A stretch of 64,000 nucleotides of DNA from Chryseobacterium camelliae (GTDB taxonomy: Bacteria > Bacteroidota > Bacteroidia > Flavobacteriales > Weeksellaceae): contig NZ_CP022986.1 in NCBI RefSeq assembly GCF_002770595.1, positions 930,001 through 994,000 on the forward strand, read 5' to 3'. The notes beneath the pieces are model-generated. The model did no database searches, was not told the origin of the DNA, and saw nothing but the letters and a program-made list of their open reading frames with translations. Both the position numbers and the translations under genes were made by a program. Positions 52,475 to 61,123 of the stretch are shown here, piece by piece (position 1 is the first letter of the stretch; each line of letters opens with the position of its first letter).

Positions 52475-53272
52475 ATGGAAAATCAATTCAATTACAACAA
52501 CGAACTGCAGGGTGCAATTGCCCTGGTTACCGGAGGAACCAAAGGAGCCGGAAAAGCCATTGCAGAAAGGCTTCTGCAGGCCGGAGCAACGGTGATCATC
52601 AGCGCAAGGAATGCCCCCGAAAAAGAAAACAGCAGCCTGCATTATATTCCGGCTGACCTAAGCCATGCCGCAGGAACACAAAAACTGATTGACGAAGTGC
52701 TGTCAACCTACGGCAGGCTGGATATCCTTGTGAACAACCTCGGTTCTTCATCCACACCGGCCGGCGGTTTTACCGTATTGACGGATGAAGACTGGGAATC
52801 TACCCTACAGGCCAATTTGCTTGCGCCGGTCCGGCTGGACAGGGGATTTTTGCCGCAAATGATCACGCGAAAAAGCGGGGTCATCATCCACATCGCATCC
52901 ATCCAGGGCAAACTGCCGCTGTACGATTCCACTTTGCCGTATGCCGCTGCAAAAGCAGCATTAAGAAACTACAGTAAAAGCTTATCCAACGAAGTCACGC
53001 CTAAAGGCGTCCGCGTACTGACGGTTTCCCCGGGATGGATCAATACGACCGCATCGGAAGCCTGGCTGGGCGAAATAGCAAGAAAGGCAAACAGCACCGT
53101 AGAAGAAGCGCAGCAAGGGGTCATGGATGCATTGGGCGGAATCCCTTTCGGAAGGCCTGCCGAACCGGAGGAAGTGGCCGAACTGGTCGGGTTTCTGGTT
53201 TCCCCGAGAGCCCGTTATTTAACAGGAACCGAATTTATTATCGACGGCGGTACAATACCCACCGTTTCATAA
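52475..53272 (+). CDS. SDR family oxidoreductase
   Basis: 265 residues from the ATG at 52475. The cofactor loop is TGGTKGAG, NNLGSS replaces NNAG, Ser lies in HIASIQGK and the catalytic pair in LPYAAAKAALRN. The end ARYLTGTEFIIDGGTIPTVS is the classical SDR C-terminus. The substrate is unknown. It is the first gene of a pair with the NTF2-like protein, 17 bases apart, and divergent from the HxlR regulator that probably controls it. Confidence 0.92.
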   Translation: MENQFNYNNELQGAIALVTGGTKGAGKAIAERLLQAGATVIISARNAPEKENSSLHYIPADLSHAAGTQKLIDEVLSTYGRLDILVNNLGSSSTPAGGFTVLTDEDWESTLQANLLAPVRLDRGFLPQMITRKSGVIIHIASIQGKLPLYDSTLPYAAAKAALRNYSKSLSNEVTPKGVRVLTVSPGWINTTASEAWLGEIARKANSTVEEAQQGVMDALGGIPFGRPAEPEEVAELVGFLVSPRARYLTGTEFIIDGGTIPTVS

Positions 53273-53289
53273 CCCTACAATACAATATT

Positions 53290-53607
53290 ATGAATTTACC
53301 CCACGCAATCTCAGAATTAGTACAAGCCCAAAACGAATTTGACAGTACAGCGTATGCCAACTGTTTTGCTGACCATGCAGAAGTATTCGATGAAGGCAGG
53401 ACCCATCACGGAAAAGCAGAAATTGAACGCTGGATTGACAAAGCCAACCAGGAATATCAGGCCACTATGGAACCCATAGATTATGATGAAAAGGAACAGA
53501 TCCTGTCGGTGAAAACATCAGGGAATTTTCCGGGGAGCCCGATTGTCCTGAAATATCATTTCCAACTGTCTGACGGGTACATTCAGTCCCTGAAAATAAG
53601 CGGTTGA
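53290..53607 (+). CDS. nuclear transport factor 2-like (SnoaL-type) protein
   Basis: 105 residues from the ATG at 53290. The pattern AISELVQAQNEFDSTAYANCFADHAEVFDEGRTHHGKAEIERWIDKANQEYQATMEPIDY is the cone-shaped NTF2-like fold. The family holds small isomerases, cyclases and binding proteins. It is co-transcribed with the SDR gene and probably works on the same small molecule. Confidence 0.88.
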   Translation: MNLPHAISELVQAQNEFDSTAYANCFADHAEVFDEGRTHHGKAEIERWIDKANQEYQATMEPIDYDEKEQILSVKTSGNFPGSPIVLKYHFQLSDGYIQSLKISG

Positions 53608-53629
53608 TATCCAGGTAATAAAAATCAAT

Positions 53630-53658
53630 AAAAGCTGAGGTGCAGACTTCAGCTTTTC
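53630..53658 (+). terminator. intrinsic terminator of the SDR-NTF2 pair
   Basis: The stem AAAAGCTGA/TCAGCTTTT (53630-53638 and 53649-53657) with a 10-base loop. It starts 22 bases after the NTF2-like stop. Confidence 0.7.
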
Positions 53659-53791
53659 CGGCCTGGGAAATACCTCAGCAAGATGACGGTTGAAGACAAA
53701 ATAATATTCTTATTTTTTTTCTGATATAAATAGCGGACTGAACCCATTGCCCGCTATTCTTTGAGCAGGAAAATACTACAGGCAGGATTCT

Positions 53792-54433
53792 TCAGGCGAG
53801 ATAAATCTCTATTCTTTCTTTATCTTTTCCCTGCCTGTTCCTTTTTAACTGTAAAGCACCAAGTTCACCTGTCTTCCTGATATGCGTCCCGCCACAGGGA
53901 ACCTGGCCGAAACCGTCAATCCTCCAATACCGCCTCTCCTCCTCTTCGTCACTGAACGCGCTGATAATGTCCTTATCTGCCTGGATGATTTCCCTGATCT
54001 TTTCGTCCAGTACAGGAAACATCTCGGAAATATTATTGGGCCATATAAAGTCGATCCTTGATTTTTCTGAGGTTATGTTTGCACCGATCTTCTGAGGCCT
54101 GCCGAAGTGCTGATTGACGAGTTCCAAGACTATTTCCGCCGCAAAGTGAAGCTTCATAATTTTATACCGCTTCTCCCAGTCGATCTTTAAAAGTACCGTA
54201 TCACCCGGTTTCAGGTGATGCCCTTCCTCAAGCGTGTAGAAGATTTCTTTGCCCGATTTCTGGGCTTTGACGATTTTAAAACCATTGATCGTGCCGTCGT
54301 CTGACTGCTGGCCACCGGAAAATGCATAAGCAATGGTCTCCTGTAAGGTGACTACAGTATCAGATACACCGGTAATTCGTGTTGTCAGTTCAGTCTGATA
54401 AGGATCCTCCCAAAAAATTTTTCTTACTGGCAT
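53792..54433 (-). CDS. alanyl-tRNA editing protein (AlaX-like)
   Basis: 213 residues. The family removes Ser or Gly wrongly loaded on tRNA-Ala. The Ala-tRNA synthetase editing fold is seen in TIAYAFSGGQQSDDGTINGFKI, IMKLHFAAEIVLELVNQHFG and VPCGGTHIRKTGELG. The distal zinc ligands C180 and H184 are present. The first zinc motif, usually HxxxH, reads H96-FAA-E100, so the second His is replaced by Glu. It may still bind zinc or have changed substrate. It stands alone. Confidence 0.88.
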   Translation of the reverse strand: MPVRKIFWEDPYQTELTTRITGVSDTVVTLQETIAYAFSGGQQSDDGTINGFKIVKAQKSGKEIFYTLEEGHHLKPGDTVLLKIDWEKRYKIMKLHFAAEIVLELVNQHFGRPQKIGANITSEKSRIDFIWPNNISEMFPVLDEKIREIIQADKDIISAFSDEEEERRYWRIDGFGQVPCGGTHIRKTGELGALQLKRNRQGKDKERIEIYLA

Positions 54434-54500
54434 TGTGAGATTGTTTATTAAAATTGATCGGATATACTCTGTTTCTGAGGATTAAAAAGCTCCCCAGGCG

Positions 54501-55130
54501 TTATCCTATGTTTTTGTAAAGATCATACAGGGCGTCGATATTCCTGTCGCACAGCAATGGTATCGCTTTCTTCAGGAGCTCTTCATCCCAGTGCCACCAC
54601 TGCATCTCCAGGAGCTTCTCAATATGTTCTTCTGAAAATCTTTTTTTGATTGTTTTTGCAGGATTGCCGCCAATAACCGCATAAGGTTCAACATCTTTAG
54701 TTACCAAAGCCCTGCTTCCGATGACAGCTCCATCCCCAACGGTAATACCGGACATAATCATGGCCTCACTGCCAATCCACACATCATTTCCGATGACGGT
54801 ATCTCCCGATCTTTGAAATCCGTCAGCTGCATTTCTAAAATTGTCTTCTTCTGACATATAAAAAAACGGGAACGTTGAGATCCAATCGTGCCGGTGACCC
54901 TGGTTTCCAGCCATGATAAAACTTGCACCGCTGCCTATTGAACAGAAGGAACCTATAATGAGCTTATCCACATCATCCCGATCCGGCATCAGGTACCTTG
55001 CGCACTCATCGAAAGAATGGCCGTGGTAGTATCCCGAATAGTAGGAATATTTACCAGCAATTATATTCGGGTTTTTAACATGCTCTGCAATTATTTTTCC
55101 CTTAAAAGGGCTTTCGAAGAAATTTTCCAT
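54501..55130 (-). CDS. catB: type B chloramphenicol O-acetyltransferase (xenobiotic acetyltransferase)
   Basis: 209 residues. The opening [47 protein letters not shown], the left-handed hexapeptide repeat part and catalytic His79 in [11 protein letters not shown] match the CatB class. These trimeric enzymes acetylate chloramphenicol and similar drugs with acetyl-CoA. No mobile element flanks it, so it is probably a native chromosomal resistance gene. Activity is not proved by the sequence. Confidence 0.92.
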   Translation of the reverse strand: MENFFESPFKGKIIAEHVKNPNIIAGKYSYYSGYYHGHSFDECARYLMPDRDDVDKLIIGSFCSIGSGASFIMAGNQGHRHDWISTFPFFYMSEEDNFRNAADGFQRSGDTVIGNDVWIGSEAMIMSGITVGDGAVIGSRALVTKDVEPYAVIGGNPAKTIKKRFSEEHIEKLLEMQWWHWDEELLKKAIPLLCDRNIDALYDLYKNIG

Positions 55131-55250
55131 GATCAGATAGCTGTACTGTTATTGCGCAAATTTATAAAACAAAAATCCATCCTGCCCGAATTGACTGTTC
55201 CATAAGCCCATGCTGCATGTAATCTCCAATGGTCCGCCAAAATAGATGTG

Positions 55251-55718
55251 TTATTCTTTGGAAATATTTACCCATCTTATGCATTCTGAAATCTGTTCCA
55301 GTTCCTCAGGAGATAACTTTATAGCAGAATTGCCACTGCCGCAGGCCGGATATACCCACTTAAAACGCCTGAGTGAATCGTCCAGGTAAACTTTAACTTC
55401 CGGCTTGACTCCAAAAGGACAGACCCCGCCTACCGGATGCCCGACCAATGGCTCCACGTCTTCAGAGGAAATCATTTTTGCTTTCAGGCCAAACTCGTCC
55501 TTAAATTTCCTGCCGTCTATTCTGGCTGTACCGGAAGTAACGATCAGGATGGCTCCCCCGTTTTTATCGTAAAAACTAACCGACTTTGCAATTTCACCGC
55601 CCGTTACCCCCAATGCCTCAGCAGCGAGGTCAACGGTTGCACTTGACTGGTCAAGGATCATCATGTCATTGTCCTTGTTCCACCTGCTTAAATGTTGTTT
55701 TGCTGTTTCTATGCTCAT
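55251..55718 (-). CDS. YbaK/EbsC family prolyl-tRNA deacylase
   Basis: 155 residues. The pattern SATVDLAAEALGVTGGEIAKSVSFYD, ILIVTSGTARIDGRKFKDEFG and VGHPVGGVCPFGVKPEVKVYLDDSL is that of the YbaK domain that hydrolyses mischarged Cys- or Ala-tRNA-Pro. With the AlaX-like gene 1.3 kb away, two stand-alone tRNA-editing enzymes lie close together, which may be chance. Confidence 0.9.
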   Translation of the reverse strand: MSIETAKQHLSRWNKDNDMMILDQSSATVDLAAEALGVTGGEIAKSVSFYDKNGGAILIVTSGTARIDGRKFKDEFGLKAKMISSEDVEPLVGHPVGGVCPFGVKPEVKVYLDDSLRRFKWVYPACGSGNSAIKLSPEELEQISECIRWVNISKE

Positions 55719-56082
55719 TGCCCAGATAGATTTTAATTTTTCACCTGATGTTCAGTACGGCAGCCCCTGATCATTCATATTCCCTTCCCGGCAACAGCCA
55801 ATGCGGTTCTGCACATGCTTGGAATACCTGTACACCTGAGTCGGTTTTCTTTAATTCCGCCCAGTAAATAACACATACATGATGCATTATACTGAACGAA
55901 AGCCCTTACCAGGAACCCGGTGACTGAACAAAAATACAAAAAATGAAATCATGAGGTTAGTTCCTGCCGTCAAAATTAGTCCTCTTGCTTATGGTCCCCG
56001 TCAGTAACGAATATTTAACAGTATGGGATTGATCCGGACCTCAGTATCTGCCGTGGATCCACCGGCCACCATCTTTATTTTG

Positions 56083-56090
56083 TAAATTTG
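56083..56090 (+). promoter_or_regulatory. -7 box (TAAATTTG) of the Crp-type gene
   Basis: TAAATTTG matches TAnnTTTG and lies 65 bases before the ATG at 56156. No TTG is seen at the usual distance upstream. The rest of the 437 bp gap (55719-56155) shows no gene or repeat. Confidence 0.5.
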
Positions 56091-56155
56091 CGGAACCCAA
56101 GCCTGATAGGCTTGTGGTATGGATGAGATTTGAGCATATTAAATTGAGTACAGGA

Positions 56156-56725
56156 ATGAGTGCAATTCTGAGAGAACAGTTTTCAAAATATACCGACCTT
56201 ACCGATGGTGAGTTTGAGTATGTCCTGAGCCATTTCACTTACAGAAAACTCAAAAAGCACCAGTTCCTTTTGCAGGAAGATGAATGGGCCCTCAATGACT
56301 ACTTCCTGCTTTCCGGCTGTGTAAAGTCTTATTATACCGATGTATCCGGAAAAATGCACATTCTTCTCTTTGCCGTTCAGGACTGGTGGATCACGGATTA
56401 TGAAGCCTATTACGATCAAAAAAAGGCAAAAGTGAATATCGATTGCGTGGAAGACACCGAAGTGTTATGCCTTACCGCTGAAAACAGGGAAAAGCTTTGC
56501 CAGGAGCTGCATCAGGTGGAGCATTTTTTCCGGAAGAAAACCAACCGCCGGAATGTTGCCCTGCAGAACAGGATCCTGTCTTTGCTAAGCAGTACAGCGA
56601 AGGAACGGTATGAAGCATTCGTCCGGGAATATCCTTCATTGGTACAAAGGTTACCTAAACATATACTGGCAGCTTATCTCGGCGTGACCAGGGAAACCCT
56701 GAGCCGGTTGTATTCGTCAAAATAA
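56156..56725 (+). CDS. Crp/Fnr family transcriptional regulator
   Basis: 189 residues, the usual length, from the ATG at 56156 (MSAILREQFSKYTDLTDGEFEYVLSHF). An in-frame GTG at 56114 and ATG at 56123 would add a few residues. The cyclic-nucleotide-binding fold covers about 20-130 and the winged helix lies at the end, HILAAYLGVTRETLSRLYSS. It lies ahead of the YceI and nitronate monooxygenase genes and may control them. Confidence 0.9.
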   Translation: MSAILREQFSKYTDLTDGEFEYVLSHFTYRKLKKHQFLLQEDEWALNDYFLLSGCVKSYYTDVSGKMHILLFAVQDWWITDYEAYYDQKKAKVNIDCVEDTEVLCLTAENREKLCQELHQVEHFFRKKTNRRNVALQNRILSLLSSTAKERYEAFVREYPSLVQRLPKHILAAYLGVTRETLSRLYSSK

Positions 56726-56818
56726 TTGACCTGCCTCACTTTTTTTATGTGAGGTACATCCTTCTTATCCTTCCTTATTACCCTGAATTTTGTCTTGTCA
56801 AATTAAAAATCAAGAACA

Positions 56819-57340
56819 ATGACAAGATTTAACATTCAGACAGAAAGCAGCACGGTTAACTGGACAGGAAAAAAGGTCCTGGGCCTGCATACCGGAACCA
56901 TCCAAATCAAAGAAGGTTTTTTAAGCTTTGAAAACGACCGGATTACCGATGGAAAGATCGACATCGACATGACCTCCATCGTCATTACGGATATTGCCAA
57001 TAAAGCAGTCTGCAAAGAATTTTTTGATCACCTGAACCATGATGATTTTTTCGCGGTCAACCGATTTAAAACGGCTTCTCTGACAATCAGGAACGGCATA
57101 AGGAGCGATACCCATTATACCATTAGTGGCGACCTGACCATCAAGGATATCACCCACCCTGTTGAGTTTACGGCAACGGCAGAAATATTCACCGATTTCC
57201 TGCACATGTTGGGCGAAATGAACATTGACAGGACCCTGTACAACATACGGTATGGTTCCGGTAAATTTATTCCGAACCTCGGTGACAAACTGATTTATGA
57301 TGAATTTGTACTGCAATTCAAACTGATCGGGCAACGGTAA
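56819..57340 (+). CDS. YceI family protein
   Basis: 173 residues. The lipocalin-like barrel pattern is complete: STVNWTGKKVLGLHTGTIQIKEGFLSF, IDIDMTSIVITD, FFDHLNHDDFFAVNRFKTASLTI and GDLTIKDITHPVEFTA. YceI-type proteins bind long isoprenoid or fatty chains. There is no signal peptide here, so it is cytoplasmic as in many Bacteroidota. It is followed after 4 bases by the nitronate monooxygenase and is probably in one transcript with it. Confidence 0.93.
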   Translation: MTRFNIQTESSTVNWTGKKVLGLHTGTIQIKEGFLSFENDRITDGKIDIDMTSIVITDIANKAVCKEFFDHLNHDDFFAVNRFKTASLTIRNGIRSDTHYTISGDLTIKDITHPVEFTATAEIFTDFLHMLGEMNIDRTLYNIRYGSGKFIPNLGDKLIYDEFVLQFKLIGQR

Positions 57341-57344
57341 ATGC

Positions 57345-58418
57345 ATGCGTATGTGGACAAAAACAAAATTTACCCGGCTTACGGGAACTGACTTCCCCAT
57401 TATTCAGGGCCCTTTCGGCGGAAAGCTATCGTCTGCTGAGCTTACTGCTGTGGTCTCAAATGCCGGCGGGTTAGGTTCCTATGGTTGTCAGCCCTACAGT
57501 GCTTCGGAAATGGTCACGATTGCCGGAAACATCCGGGAAAAGACCTCAAAACCGTTTAATCTTAACCTTTGGGTGAATGATCAGGACGATGCGGTGAAGG
57601 AATTTGACAAAGACCGGTTCCGGAAAGTCATCGGGATTTTCCAGCCTTATTTTGAAGCGTTGGGAATAGATCCTCCTGCATTTCCATTACCGCAAAGCCC
57701 TGCATTTGAGGACCAGGTGGAAGCGGTCTTTGAAATAAAGCCGGCCGTTTTCAGTTTTGTATACGGTATTCCGTCTGGTGAGATTCTGGAGAGGTGCCGT
57801 CAGCTGGGCATCATCACCATAGGAACGGCAACGACCTTAGACGAAGCTATGGCCATTGAAAATGCCGGAGTGGATGCTGTGGTAGCTACAGGATCTGATG
57901 CAGGCGGTCACCGGGTCTCTTTTCTGGAGCAGCCTGAAGATAGCCTGGTAGGAACATTTTCCTTAATTCCACAGGTGGCGGATGCCGTAAAAATCCCGTT
58001 GATTGCTGCGGGAGGGATTGCCGATGCCCGTGGCATAAAGGCCGCAATGGCATTAGGGGCAGATGCCGTACAGATAGGCACTGCTTTTCTGGCTACCCGC
58101 CAGTCCGGGACCAGTACCATCCACCGTGAAAAGCTGTTCTCAAAAGAAGCCCGCTACACCACCTTGACGAAAGTGTATACCGGAAGGTTGTCACGGGGCA
58201 TAAAAAACCGCCTGACAGAGGAATTAAAAGATTTCCAAAGCAGTTTTGCCCCTTATCCCCTCCAGGGAAAAATTGTCGGCAAGCTGGGTGCTTACCCTGC
58301 CAATTCTGAGTCAAATCCGGAACTTAAAGCATTTTGGGCAGGCCAGGCAGCACCCGTACTTCAGTACCATGATGCCGAACACTTCATTGCAGCCATTATC
58401 TCTGAAATGGAAAGCTGA
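57345..58418 (+). CDS. nitronate monooxygenase
   Basis: 357 residues. An FMN-binding TIM barrel of the NMO/2-nitropropane dioxygenase family: FPIIQGPFGGKLSSAELTAVVSNAGGLGSYG at the start, VVATGSDAGGHR with the catalytic His, and LIAAGGIADARGIKAAMALGADAVQIGTAFLA at the phosphate site. It oxidises nitronates such as propionate-3-nitronate. The start could also be the ATG at 57351. It is coupled with YceI upstream. Confidence 0.93.
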   Translation: MRMWTKTKFTRLTGTDFPIIQGPFGGKLSSAELTAVVSNAGGLGSYGCQPYSASEMVTIAGNIREKTSKPFNLNLWVNDQDDAVKEFDKDRFRKVIGIFQPYFEALGIDPPAFPLPQSPAFEDQVEAVFEIKPAVFSFVYGIPSGEILERCRQLGIITIGTATTLDEAMAIENAGVDAVVATGSDAGGHRVSFLEQPEDSLVGTFSLIPQVADAVKIPLIAAGGIADARGIKAAMALGADAVQIGTAFLATRQSGTSTIHREKLFSKEARYTTLTKVYTGRLSRGIKNRLTEELKDFQSSFAPYPLQGKIVGKLGAYPANSESNPELKAFWAGQAAPVLQYHDAEHFIAAIISEMES

Positions 58419-58522
58419 ACTGCGGTGATTTTGCTGACCAGAGGAACTGTATAAGGCTTGTGATTTTGATCATGGGCCTTTTTTGCAGGTCAATCCTATT
58501 GATCACTTCATCAGTTGAAATT

Positions 58523-58978
58523 CTATGGTTTTACGATTGCCCAGCCTTCATACTGTCTCAGAATTATTTCCCCGTTTCCGCTTGGCGTGTAATTGATAAA
58601 GTCGTATAATTCGGACTTGTCGATCTTTTTCTCGCGAAGGGTATTTTCGCATTGCACCATCACCACCCCTTTATCTCTCAAAGCAATAAGAAGTTCCAGA
58701 TATGGGTTTTTCTTCCGGAACATTTCCACGCCGCCTCCGAACGCCAGTAATTCAACATTCAGCTTACCCCTGAGTCTCGGATCTTCAAGGGCGTTGTTGA
58801 TATTTCTGATGACGGCCCTGATTTTCAGGTCATCCGCTTCATTAATAACATACAATACCTTATATTCTCCAGCAACGGCTTTTGCAGGACTATAGCCTGC
58901 TGGCTTTTTCTGGCCATCAATTAAAATGGCACCCAGGAAAAAGGTTAAGCCCAATAATTTCATTGCATTTTTCATCAT
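58523..58978 (-). CDS. DsrE family protein, exported
   Basis: 151 residues. A signal-like helix (AMKLLGLTFFLGAILIDG) precedes a DsrE-type domain: EYKVLYVINEADDLKIRAVIRNINNALEDPRL, LNVELLAFGGGVEMFRKKNPYLELLIALRDKGVVMVQCENTLREK. The Cys in VMVQCENT is the usual sulfur-carrier position. Its ATG overlaps the stop of the TlpA-like gene by 4 bases (ATGA). Last gene of the redox cluster; a role in periplasmic sulfur trafficking is inferred. Confidence 0.85.
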   Translation of the reverse strand: MMKNAMKLLGLTFFLGAILIDGQKKPAGYSPAKAVAGEYKVLYVINEADDLKIRAVIRNINNALEDPRLRGKLNVELLAFGGGVEMFRKKNPYLELLIALRDKGVVMVQCENTLREKKIDKSELYDFINYTPSGNGEIILRQYEGWAIVKP

Positions 58979-59580
58979 TGTTCATGTAAAAGCTCATTGA
59001 TTTCTTCGTAGAAAGAATCTTTACTGTAATCTGCCATTCCCGTGTGATGCATCCTGATTTTCCCCGATTTATCCAAAATGACAGTCGTGGGAAGCGAACC
59101 GTTAAAAAATAGCTCCGGGACAGAAGCTTCCGGAACTAAAAACGGTACGCTATACTGTTCTTTTTTGAGGTATATTTTTCCGTTTACCGTTACATCATCC
59201 ATATTCACCGTGAGGAAAACCAAATCTTTATTTGTTTTATAATGATCATAAAAATTCTGAATCGAAGGAAACTCTGCACGGCAGGGCGGACACCACGATG
59301 CCCAGAAATTGATAAACACAACTTTTCCCTTAAGTCCGGAAGTATTGATCACCTCCCCCTTCTGATTCCTGACACTTAAATTTTCAGTGATTGCCACAGG
59401 ATTTGATTCACTGGCAGATTCCGCTTTTTTCTCTTCTATCTTTGAGTTCAGAAGACCGGTTGAAATGATCTGTCTCATCAGCCACGCCTTTGCATCAGGG
59501 CTCACCATCAACACGATGAATATTGAAACCAGAATTGCAGTACTCCAGTTTTTCCGAAGCCATATTTTAAATTTTTCCAT
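58975..59580 (-). CDS. TlpA-like thioredoxin, membrane-anchored
   Basis: 201 residues. One membrane helix (about 11-28) is followed by a linker and a thioredoxin domain with CPPC (C97, C100) in NFWASWCPPCRAEFPSIQNF. The cis-Pro is in FNGSLPTTVILDKSGKI. The protein acts in the periplasm as a reductant. It is coupled with the DsrE gene (4-base overlap) and follows the rhodanese-thioredoxin gene by 99 bases. Confidence 0.92.
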   Translation of the reverse strand: MEKFKIWLRKNWSTAILVSIFIVLMVSPDAKAWLMRQIISTGLLNSKIEEKKAESASESNPVAITENLSVRNQKGEVINTSGLKGKVVFINFWASWCPPCRAEFPSIQNFYDHYKTNKDLVFLTVNMDDVTVNGKIYLKKEQYSVPFLVPEASVPELFFNGSLPTTVILDKSGKIRMHHTGMADYSKDSFYEEINELLHEQ

Positions 59581-59679
59581 GATTTTATTATTTCCTTTGA
59601 ATGTATTTTCAGTTAGTTGGGTGTAGGTATTTCTTCCACGCAGGCCTGCACCAGGTTACCCGGAAATTGATGAAGACTC

Positions 59680-60426
59680 CTATTTCCCTGTCAATATATC
59701 AGGAGATTTTATAATGGAATAGTATTGAATAATCCTGCTCTTCACCTGCTCTTCGGGCACAAAACCCAGGTTTTCCCAAACCACTTTGCCATTTTTGTAG
59801 AGTTTCAAAACCGGAAGGGCGGAAACATTCAATGCTTTGCAAAGTTCTGTGTTTTCATCAGCATTGATTCTCACAATTTTCACTTTATCGGGCATTTCGG
59901 TGGCCATTTTTTTAAGGTACAGCTCCATTTTTTTGCATGGTGCACACCATTCTGCATAGAAATCCACCAAAACAGGAATATCGCTTTTAAGCATTTCGTT
60001 GTAAGTATCAAGGCTCATTCCGGCATAGGAAGGTACTTTGATTTCCGGAAGATTGGCATTCTTCCATTTCATCATTCCTCCCTGCATCTCACAGACATGT
60101 CTGAAGCCCATTTCCTGAAGTTTTACCGCCGCCGCCGTGCTTCTCGGTCCGCTCATGCAATATACAAAAACAGGCCTGTCTTTGTCCAGCGCTTTTGCCT
60201 TTTCAGAAAAATCGCCTGCATTCCAGTCGATATTCATGGCGTTTTTAAGATGTCCGTTCCGGAATTCTCCCGGTGTCCTCACATCCACCAGCTGCGCGTC
60301 TCTGGCCTGGTCCAGTTTTTTGGAAAATTCTACGGCAGAAAGATGGCTTCCGCTCTTATGACTCTGGGCCTTTCCGCATCCCGTCAATACCATGAAAAAA
60401 AATATGACCATTAGGTTTTTATACAT
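59680..60426 (-). CDS. rhodanese-thioredoxin fusion lipoprotein
   Basis: 248 residues. The lipobox LTGC gives lipidation at Cys17. A rhodanese domain (about 28-125) has its active Cys90 in VFVYCMSGPRSTAA. A thioredoxin domain (about 135-235) has CAPC at 161-164. The pair on one chain could transfer sulfane sulfur and reduce the resulting persulfide in the envelope. It lies 2 bases after the stop of the frameshifted thioredoxin gene and is part of the same transcript. Confidence 0.93.
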   Translation of the reverse strand: MYKNLMVIFFFMVLTGCGKAQSHKSGSHLSAVEFSKKLDQARDAQLVDVRTPGEFRNGHLKNAMNIDWNAGDFSEKAKALDKDRPVFVYCMSGPRSTAAAVKLQEMGFRHVCEMQGGMMKWKNANLPEIKVPSYAGMSLDTYNEMLKSDIPVLVDFYAEWCAPCKKMELYLKKMATEMPDKVKIVRINADENTELCKALNVSALPVLKLYKNGKVVWENLGFVPEEQVKSRIIQYYSIIKSPDILTGK

Positions 60427-60428
60427 TT

Positions 60429-60724
60429 TCAGCTGTTTTGAATGATTAACCGCTCCAGCTCATCCGCCTGAAAAATGCCGGATTGCTTCCATTTAACTTC
60501 ACCGTTCCTGAAAATCAGCAGCGTCGGCACGCTCCTGATGACGAACTGCTCAGCAACAGCCTGATTTTTATCGATATCAATTTTAATGACACCAGCCATC
60601 TCACCGATCTTTTTCTTCAACTCCTGAAGAATGGCAGCCTGCATTTTGCACGGACTGCACCATTCTGTAAAAAAAGCCACCAGAACAGGTTTATCCTGAC
60701 TGATAATTCCTGAAATTTATTCAT
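60429..60724 (-). pseudogene. thioredoxin with a one-base deletion near the start
   Basis: The body VAFFTEWCSPCKMQAAILQELKKKIGEMAG to VRSVPTLLIFRNGEVKWKQSG is a normal thioredoxin with CSPC. Its natural opening MNKFQE-IISQDKPVL is present but in two frames. From the ATG at 60724 one reads MNKFQE, and one missing A then shifts into the rest. In the body frame no ATG lies upstream, only TAA. Either the gene is inactive or the assembly lost a base in AGGAATTATC. A weak internal GTG at 60680 could serve as start. Confidence 0.8.
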
Positions 60725-60736
60725 GTTATTCTATTT

Positions 60737-60973
60737 TTATTTAATTTCCTCGTACGGCACATCATCATGCCTGCTTTTGGAACGGCGGGCAGGAACGGAA
60801 CAACTTCCGGCTGTACAGCAGCCGATATTCAAGACCGGCATTGCTGTAAAAACGGCTCCTACAGCCACCAAAACCCACATTTCCGATCTCACGGCTTCCA
60901 CAACAAGGACAATTCCCATTGCCAAACGAAGCAAACGCACAACGTTCCAGTTTTTAAATATATTCTGTATCAT
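60737..60973 (-). CDS. YgaP-type small membrane protein (DUF2892)
   Basis: 78 residues. Two helices (about 10-28 and 30-50) carry VVRLLRLAMGIVLVVEAVRSEMWVLVAVGAVFTAMPVLNIGCCTAGSC. This is the DUF2892 module found in rhodanese-type YgaP. The Cys-rich CCTAGSC after the second helix may bind sulfur or a metal. It lies 12 bases before the thioredoxin gene. Confidence 0.87.
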   Translation of the reverse strand: MIQNIFKNWNVVRLLRLAMGIVLVVEAVRSEMWVLVAVGAVFTAMPVLNIGCCTAGSCSVPARRSKSRHDDVPYEEIK

Positions 60974-61123
60974 TTTTTTTATTTAATAATGTCATAACAG
61001 GAACGGTAAGAATAGATCCCGCCAACATTTGAGTATATTTATTAAAATTATAATCTGCTACCATCAGTGAATTACTATGATGCGCAGAAATATTTAGCAT
61101 CAAAATGACCATTTTGAAACTAT

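Noticed and set aside
53035..53607. 190-residue protein in place of the NTF2-like gene
   Set aside because: The extra N-terminal part lies inside the SDR gene in another frame; the normal domain begins at the ATG at 53290.
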